Of a DNA stretch of 64,000 nt, positions 59,562 to 64,000 are shown one piece after another. Position numbers and translations under genes: made by a program. This DNA comes from Dactylorhiza incarnata (lineage: Eukaryota; Streptophyta; Magnoliopsida; Asparagales; Orchidaceae): assembly GCA_033032865.1 (NCBI GenBank), contig JAWHQI010000257.1, positions 2,217,001 through 2,281,000 on the forward strand, written 5' to 3'. The notes under the pieces were generated by a model, which worked only from the letters and a program-made list of their open reading frames with translations, was not told the DNA's origin and did no database searches. Position 1 is the stretch's first letter, and every line of letters begins with the position of its first letter.

Positions 59562-60326
59562 TATGTAGCACGGGAACGGGATACGGGATACGGGAAACGT
59601 GATTTTTAAAAAAATATGGATACGAAAACGTTTTTATTTATTAATTTAATTATTTTAATATAAATATTAATTAATATAAAAAAAATACAATTAACAAACT
59701 AAGATACCATCCCAGTCACTACATTCAATAAAGAACAATTGACGCACAATCATGTTGTTTAGGCACAATGAGAAAGATTAGACTAGGAAAAGGTATTGGA
59801 GATCACAGGAAGAGAAAACATGAAGAATAGCTCATGCAATCTATTCCTTGAGATATCCAAAAGCACAAACATTATTTATAGTGCCTATAAGTACACATTT
59901 TAGTTTGATTTATTTATTATCAATACAGATTACTCAAGAGTCAAGATTGGGCCTACAAGTACACATTGAGAACTAATATCATAATATGTAATGATGATCA
60001 TCAAACTCTTCACATAAACAATATCTTCTTTGACATTAAATTAATAAAATAATTTTGTAAGGAGAAGAAATTATTTCTAAGAGTTAGCCACCATTTAATA
60101 TGAGGCGTGACTGCGCGCCTGACGTCGTGAATAAAATTGCGGGAAATGCGTTTCCCGCAAGGGCGATACGCGTTTCCCGATTAATTTTTTTATTTAATTT
60201 AAATATTGTGTTTCCTACGTCAGGAAATGTTTCGGAAATGCATTTCCGCGCGTTTCCGGGCATTTCCCGTAACCGATACGCGTTCGAGCCGATACGCGAA
60301 GCATTTTTAAGTATCCGTGCTTCATA
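59562..60326. mobile_element. Probable ~765-bp non-autonomous DNA element
   Basis: Left end TATGTAGCACGGGAACGGGA and right end (reverse complement) TATGAAGCACGGATAC are inverted copies. Subterminal regions on both sides are full of short GATACGSG / CGTATCGG / GGGAAACG motifs. No clear TSD and no coding region. Confidence 0.55.
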
Positions 60327-60479
60327 GCAACTAGGTGACTTGGGTTGCATGGTTTGGGTTGAATCCTTACAAGTCAAGCATGTTCTGTAAGTCTAAATTA
60401 CCTGAATTGGGCAAATGTGCATTAGGTTCTAGACTTCTAGATATAAACTCTGTTTTTTTTATGAAAGTTTTTTTTGATT

Positions 60480-60820
60480 TTATTCAATAAAATGGATAAG
60501 CTCTAATATATCTGTTGCAAAGTCATCACAGTAAAGAGATCTTGAGCTTATGGTTCTTATAAATGGGATTCCCTTGATATCTTGGTTGTAAAACTTCCGT
60601 CTGCTCTTTGGTAGATGATTGCGATTAAAACTACAATTGGTCTGAATGGATATACCATATTCTGCACAGGTATCAACTAGTAGGTGACTCCTCTCTGTAT
60701 AGGTGTTCAATCGTTCTATTGAGCATACCAATCATATCTCTGATTTCATCTTCCTATTTTGTAAATCTCATATCCTTGAGGTTTCGGATTTTATGCTCTG
60801 TACAACCTGCAAAGAATAAA
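60480..60820 (-). pseudogene. Unrecognised coding remnant
   Basis: After a possible acceptor (TTTGCAG at about 60,808) the minus strand reads EHKIRNLKDMRFTK, a stop, EDEIRDMIGMLNRTIEHLYR in the same frame, then, after a frame change, VDTCAEYGISIQTNCSFNRN and on to a stop near 60,480. Codon-like composition and an acceptor suggest a dead last exon, but I do not recognise the family. Confidence 0.35.
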
Positions 60821-60999
60821 GCATAATACATCGGGATAACTTTAGCCCTTCTCTAAGATCCAATCCTTCTGCGAGGTGATGTTAGCTCTAAAGAAGACGC
60901 ATAAAGATAAATCTTTTGCTTCAGATGAAATGTCTATTGAAATTTGAAGAGCTATTTGAGATAATGGGGTTTGATTAAAAAAATTTGATTACACTTTTG

Positions 61000-61915
61000 A
61001 GTGCGAAGAAGATGTGATGAAGAATGATCACGCCACATTTGAGTGATTTACGAGATCGGTAACTATTGGTGTACAACCTCGTATTCGTCGAGTGGGCCCC
61101 CAGGTCCCAGAAGGTCAAAGGGCATGCAAGATAGGTCAAGAGGAGCATTCACCCAGAGCACTGCGGGTCACTCGCTCAGGTCAGGAGAGGCAGGCAAGCT
61201 TCGAGGCGAGTGCAAGCCTCATCCGTAAAACATTCGCCCGCTTAGGAGTGCGGATATGCGGGAGGTCAGACGAGTGAGGGGGCGGAACCCCACTCACCCA
61301 GAGAGCCAAGGGTCAGGCGAGTGGTGCCCCTACGGACCACCCACCTAGTGGAACCTAGAGAATCCAGTGCGCGAGAATTCTGGCGAGTGGTGCCTTCACG
61401 GACCACTCGCTTAGAAAGATTTTGTGGTAAAATTACCTAGATACCCTTTGTGGGCAGTCAATAGCCCTTCAGAACAGCGGAATTTGGCTCTTAGCAGACC
61501 AGTTTGGGGTGCGTTTAGTAAAACTAAAAGACGAAATTACGCTATTTGCAGACCAGAGTAGAAAAACTATAAATAGACCTTTAAGGGCACCTTGGAGGAG
61601 ATCCGATCTTTTGAGGCTCTCTCCTCCACTGGTTAATTTTGGTTGGCTCGTAGTGCCCTCCAAGGTGCCCAGTTGAGCATTGATTTGGGAGAGAAAGCTC
61701 TCTAAGATCTTCCTGGTGTGTGGCGGGACCTCCTCGCTACAACTTTGGGTCTATTCGTTTTTCTTCGTCAACAGTCAAGAGTGTCAGTGAGGGAGAAGTA
61801 GGTGTAGGCTACAACCCCTGTGGGTCTGAACTCCTCAAGAGGCCGGTTGACGGTTTCAATATTTTTGGTGAGGTGAGCGTGGACCGTAGCCTATACAGGA
61901 AAATCTCAAGCTGAG
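61000..61915 (+). mobile_element. LTR-like segment of a further retrotransposon
   Basis: Contains a TATA box, ACTATAAATAGACC, near 61567-61580, a 14-bp perfect inverted repeat just downstream (61585-61598 and 61657-61670), and repeated GCGAGTGGTGCC...ACGGACCAC motifs (about 61318-61350 and 61383-61410). No partner LTR in the window and no clear primer site, so the ends are approximate. Confidence 0.45.
61585..61670 (+). repeat. 14-bp perfect inverted repeat downstream of TATA
   Basis: GGGCACCTTGGAGG at 61585-61598 pairs with CCTCCAAGGTGCCC at 61657-61670, a 58-nt loop. It would fold near the 5' end of a transcript started at the TATA box. Confidence 0.85.
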
Positions 61916-61988
61916 TTCCTTGGCTGAAGGTGAAGAAAGATCTGACCCCGGCCACTCGCCACCACTCGCAAGTGGGGTGACCATTGGG

Positions 61989-62333
61989 ATGTTTGAGGAC
62001 TTCAAGCGAGAGGTCCTCCAGTACTTGCATCTCGCATTCGCTGCTAGAAGCGAGTTCGAGACACCCGCGGTCCCGGTGGTGGCGTCCCAGTTGTTAGGCG
62101 AGAACGCTCCAGATCAGCGACCCGGGATGGAAGCAATGACGAAAGGGAGTGGGCGAGATCTGCCCGGACGACAGATATTCCCCAGCCCGTCGAGTGCTGA
62201 GGCGTGCGAATGGACTCCGCGAGATCATACCACTCGCCGAGTAGGGGATGGAAGTCCTTTTTGTGAGCTGATCATCTGCTTTACTCAGGTTTGCTTTTCT
62301 TTCATGAATGATTGGTGTCAACTTATAAGATGA
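61989..62333 (+). pseudogene. Short gag-leader-like ORF
   Basis: From ATG 61989: MFEDFKREVLQYLHLAFAAR, then proline- and charge-rich sequence to a stop at 62331-62333. In-frame sequence is open upstream to 61920. Position between an LTR-like segment and a tandem array parallels 37859-38097 in the Tat-like element. No domain recognised. Confidence 0.35.
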
Positions 62334-62360
62334 CGATGCTTAGAATGTGAAAAAGAATAA

Positions 62361-64000
62361 CCCCGAGCAGACCCGCTGACCAGGCTCTCACCTAGCTGGC
62401 AGGGCCGTAGGTTCACTCGGTGGCAGAATGAGGAAGTATGTAAAAACGATTCACATCCCGAGGTGATCCCGCTGTCAGACTCTCTCTAGCTGACAGGGCA
62501 GACGGTACTCGGAGGCCGTTTCCAAGTCATGGCTCCGAGCAGACCCGCTGATCAGGCTCTCACCTAGCTGGCAGGGCCGTAGGCTCACTCGGTGGCAGAA
62601 TGAGAAAGTATGTAAAAATGATTCACAACCCGAGGTGATCCCGCTGTCATACTCTCTCTAGCTGATAGGGCAGACAGTACTCGGAGGCCGTTTCCAAGGC
62701 ATAGCCCCGAGCAGACCCGCTGACCAGGCTCTCACCTAGCTGACATTGTCGTAGGCTCACTCGGTGGCAGAATCAGAAAGTATGTAAAAACGAATCACAA
62801 CCCGAGGTGATCCTGCTGTCAGGCTCTCTCTAGCTGACAGGGCAGACGGTACTCGGAGGCCGTTTCCAAGGCATAGCCCCGAGCAGACCCACTGACCAGG
62901 CTTTCACTTAGCTGGCAGGGCCGTGGGCTCACTCGGTGGCAGGGTGAAAGAGTTTCAAAATGTGATTGGCCCCGAGCAGACCCGCTGACTAGGCTCCCAC
63001 CTAGCTGACAGGTCGTAGGATCACTCGGTGGTAGGGAGAAAGAGTTTCAAAATGTGATTGGCCCCGAGCAGACCCGCTGACCAGACTCTCACCTAGCTGT
63101 CAGGGTCGTAGGCTCACTTGGTGGCAGGGTGAAAGAGTTTCAAAATGTGATTGCCCCGAGCAGACCCGCTGACCCGACTCTCACCTAGCTGACAGGGTGA
63201 AAAAGTTTCAAAATGTGATTGGCCCCGAGCAGACCCGCTGACCAGACTCTCACCTAGCTGGCAGGGTTGTAGGCTCACTCGGTGGAAGGGTGAAAGAGTT
63301 TCAAAATGTGATTGACCCCGAGCAGACTCGTTGACCAGACTCTCACCTAGCTGGCAGGGTCGTAGGCTCACTCGGTGGCAAGATGAACGAAAGTTTCAAA
63401 GTATGGTTGGCCCCGAGCAGACCCGCTGAGCAGACTCTCACCTAGCTGGCAGAGCCGTAGGCTCATTCGGTGGCAGGATGAAAGAAAGTTTCAAAGTATG
63501 GTTGGCCCCGAGCAGACCCGCTTGACCAGGCTCTCACCTAGGTGACATGGTCGTAGACTCACTCAGTGGCAGGATGAAAGAAAGTTTCAAAGTATGGTTG
63601 GCCCCGAGCAGACCCGCTAACCAGGATCTCACCTAGCTGGCAGGGTCGTAGGCTCACTCGGTGGTTGGATGAAAGAAAGTTTCAAAGTATGGTTGGCCCC
63701 GAGCAGACCCACTAACCAGGCTCTCACCTAGCTGTCTGGGTCGTAGGCTCACTCAGTGGCAGGATGAAAGAAAGTTTCAAAATATGGTTGACCCCGAGCA
63801 GACCCGCTGACCAGGTTCTCACCTAGCTGACAAGGTTGTAGGCTCACTCGGTGACAAGGTTGAGAATGAATAGCCCCGAGCAGATCCGCTGACCAGGCTC
63901 CCCATCTAGCTGGCAGGGCCGTAGACTCACTCGGTGGCAGGTTGAGAATGAATAGCTCCGAGCAGACCCGCTGATCAGGCTCACATCTAGCTGGCAGGGT
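62361..64000. repeat. Satellite-like array, 172-bp then ~93-bp units, continues past window
   Basis: Units start with CCCCGAGCAGACCCGCTGAC and carry CTCACCTAGCTGGCAGGG and CTCACTCGGTGGCAG. Starts are near 62361, 62533, 62705 and 62877 (172-bp spacing), then about every 93-96 bp to the end, with some shortened units (63155-63224, 63793-63872). In the 172-bp form the second half (GTGATCCCGCTGTCAGACTC...CTAGCTGACAGGG...ACTCGGAGGC) is a diverged monomer, so it is a dimer. Confidence 0.9.

Overview
The window is nuclear DNA from a flowering plant. It holds three ordinary plant genes with GT-AG introns, and most of the rest is LTR retrotransposons and MITEs. The GC-rich 5' exons of the KAE1 and PPR genes fit a monocot better than a eudicot, but that is only an inference. 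No tRNA, rRNA array, CRISPR or prokaryotic feature was seen.

Left third (1-16,174). A minus-strand gene for the alpha subunit of mitochondrial processing peptidase runs off the left edge; eight exons could be placed, including a 39-nt first exon that lies 3.2 kb upstream of exon 2. A decayed gypsy-like remnant sits in that first intron. Next come a dead Mutator-like element with a 31-G homopolymer near its right end, and then a complete three-exon gene for KAE1/OSGEP, the catalytic subunit of the KEOPS tRNA-modification complex (349 residues). Two well-bounded MITEs follow.

Middle (16,175-52,300). This is a stack of retrotransposons. (a) 16,175-24,618 is an 8.4-kb minus-strand element with a gag remnant but no pol (LARD/TR-GAG type), bounded by TSD CGGGG. 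(b) 25,938-27,030 holds a CACTA end, a 5S-rRNA-derived Cassandra-like LTR fragment and a Tourist-like MITE. (c) A Tat-like gypsy element, seen only as parts, has been split twice: by a Tekay chromovirus (27,138-36,317, TSD TCCTG) inside its 5' LTR, and by an Athila element (39,548-49,996, TSD CCTCG) inside one of its internal tandem arrays. Its antisense extra ORF lies at 50.6-51.7 kb.

Right part (52,300-64,000). An ankyrin-like gene fragment (minus) stands head to head with a PPR gene (plus) resembling Arabidopsis At1g51965. Only the first PPR exon is in the window. A Reina chromovirus (53,545-59,143, TSD ATTTT) sits in the intron right after it. The window ends in a further LTR-like segment and a satellite-like array with 172-bp and ~93-bp units that continues past the right edge.

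Points worth a second look: a 46-nt GT-AG segment with self-pairing ends at the Tekay gag-pol junction; a duplicated hairpin-plus-polypurine module in the Athila element; an array of UNCG-tetraloop hairpins in the Tat-like leader; and a shared CGCTATCGCC-type motif in the LTRs of three unrelated families.
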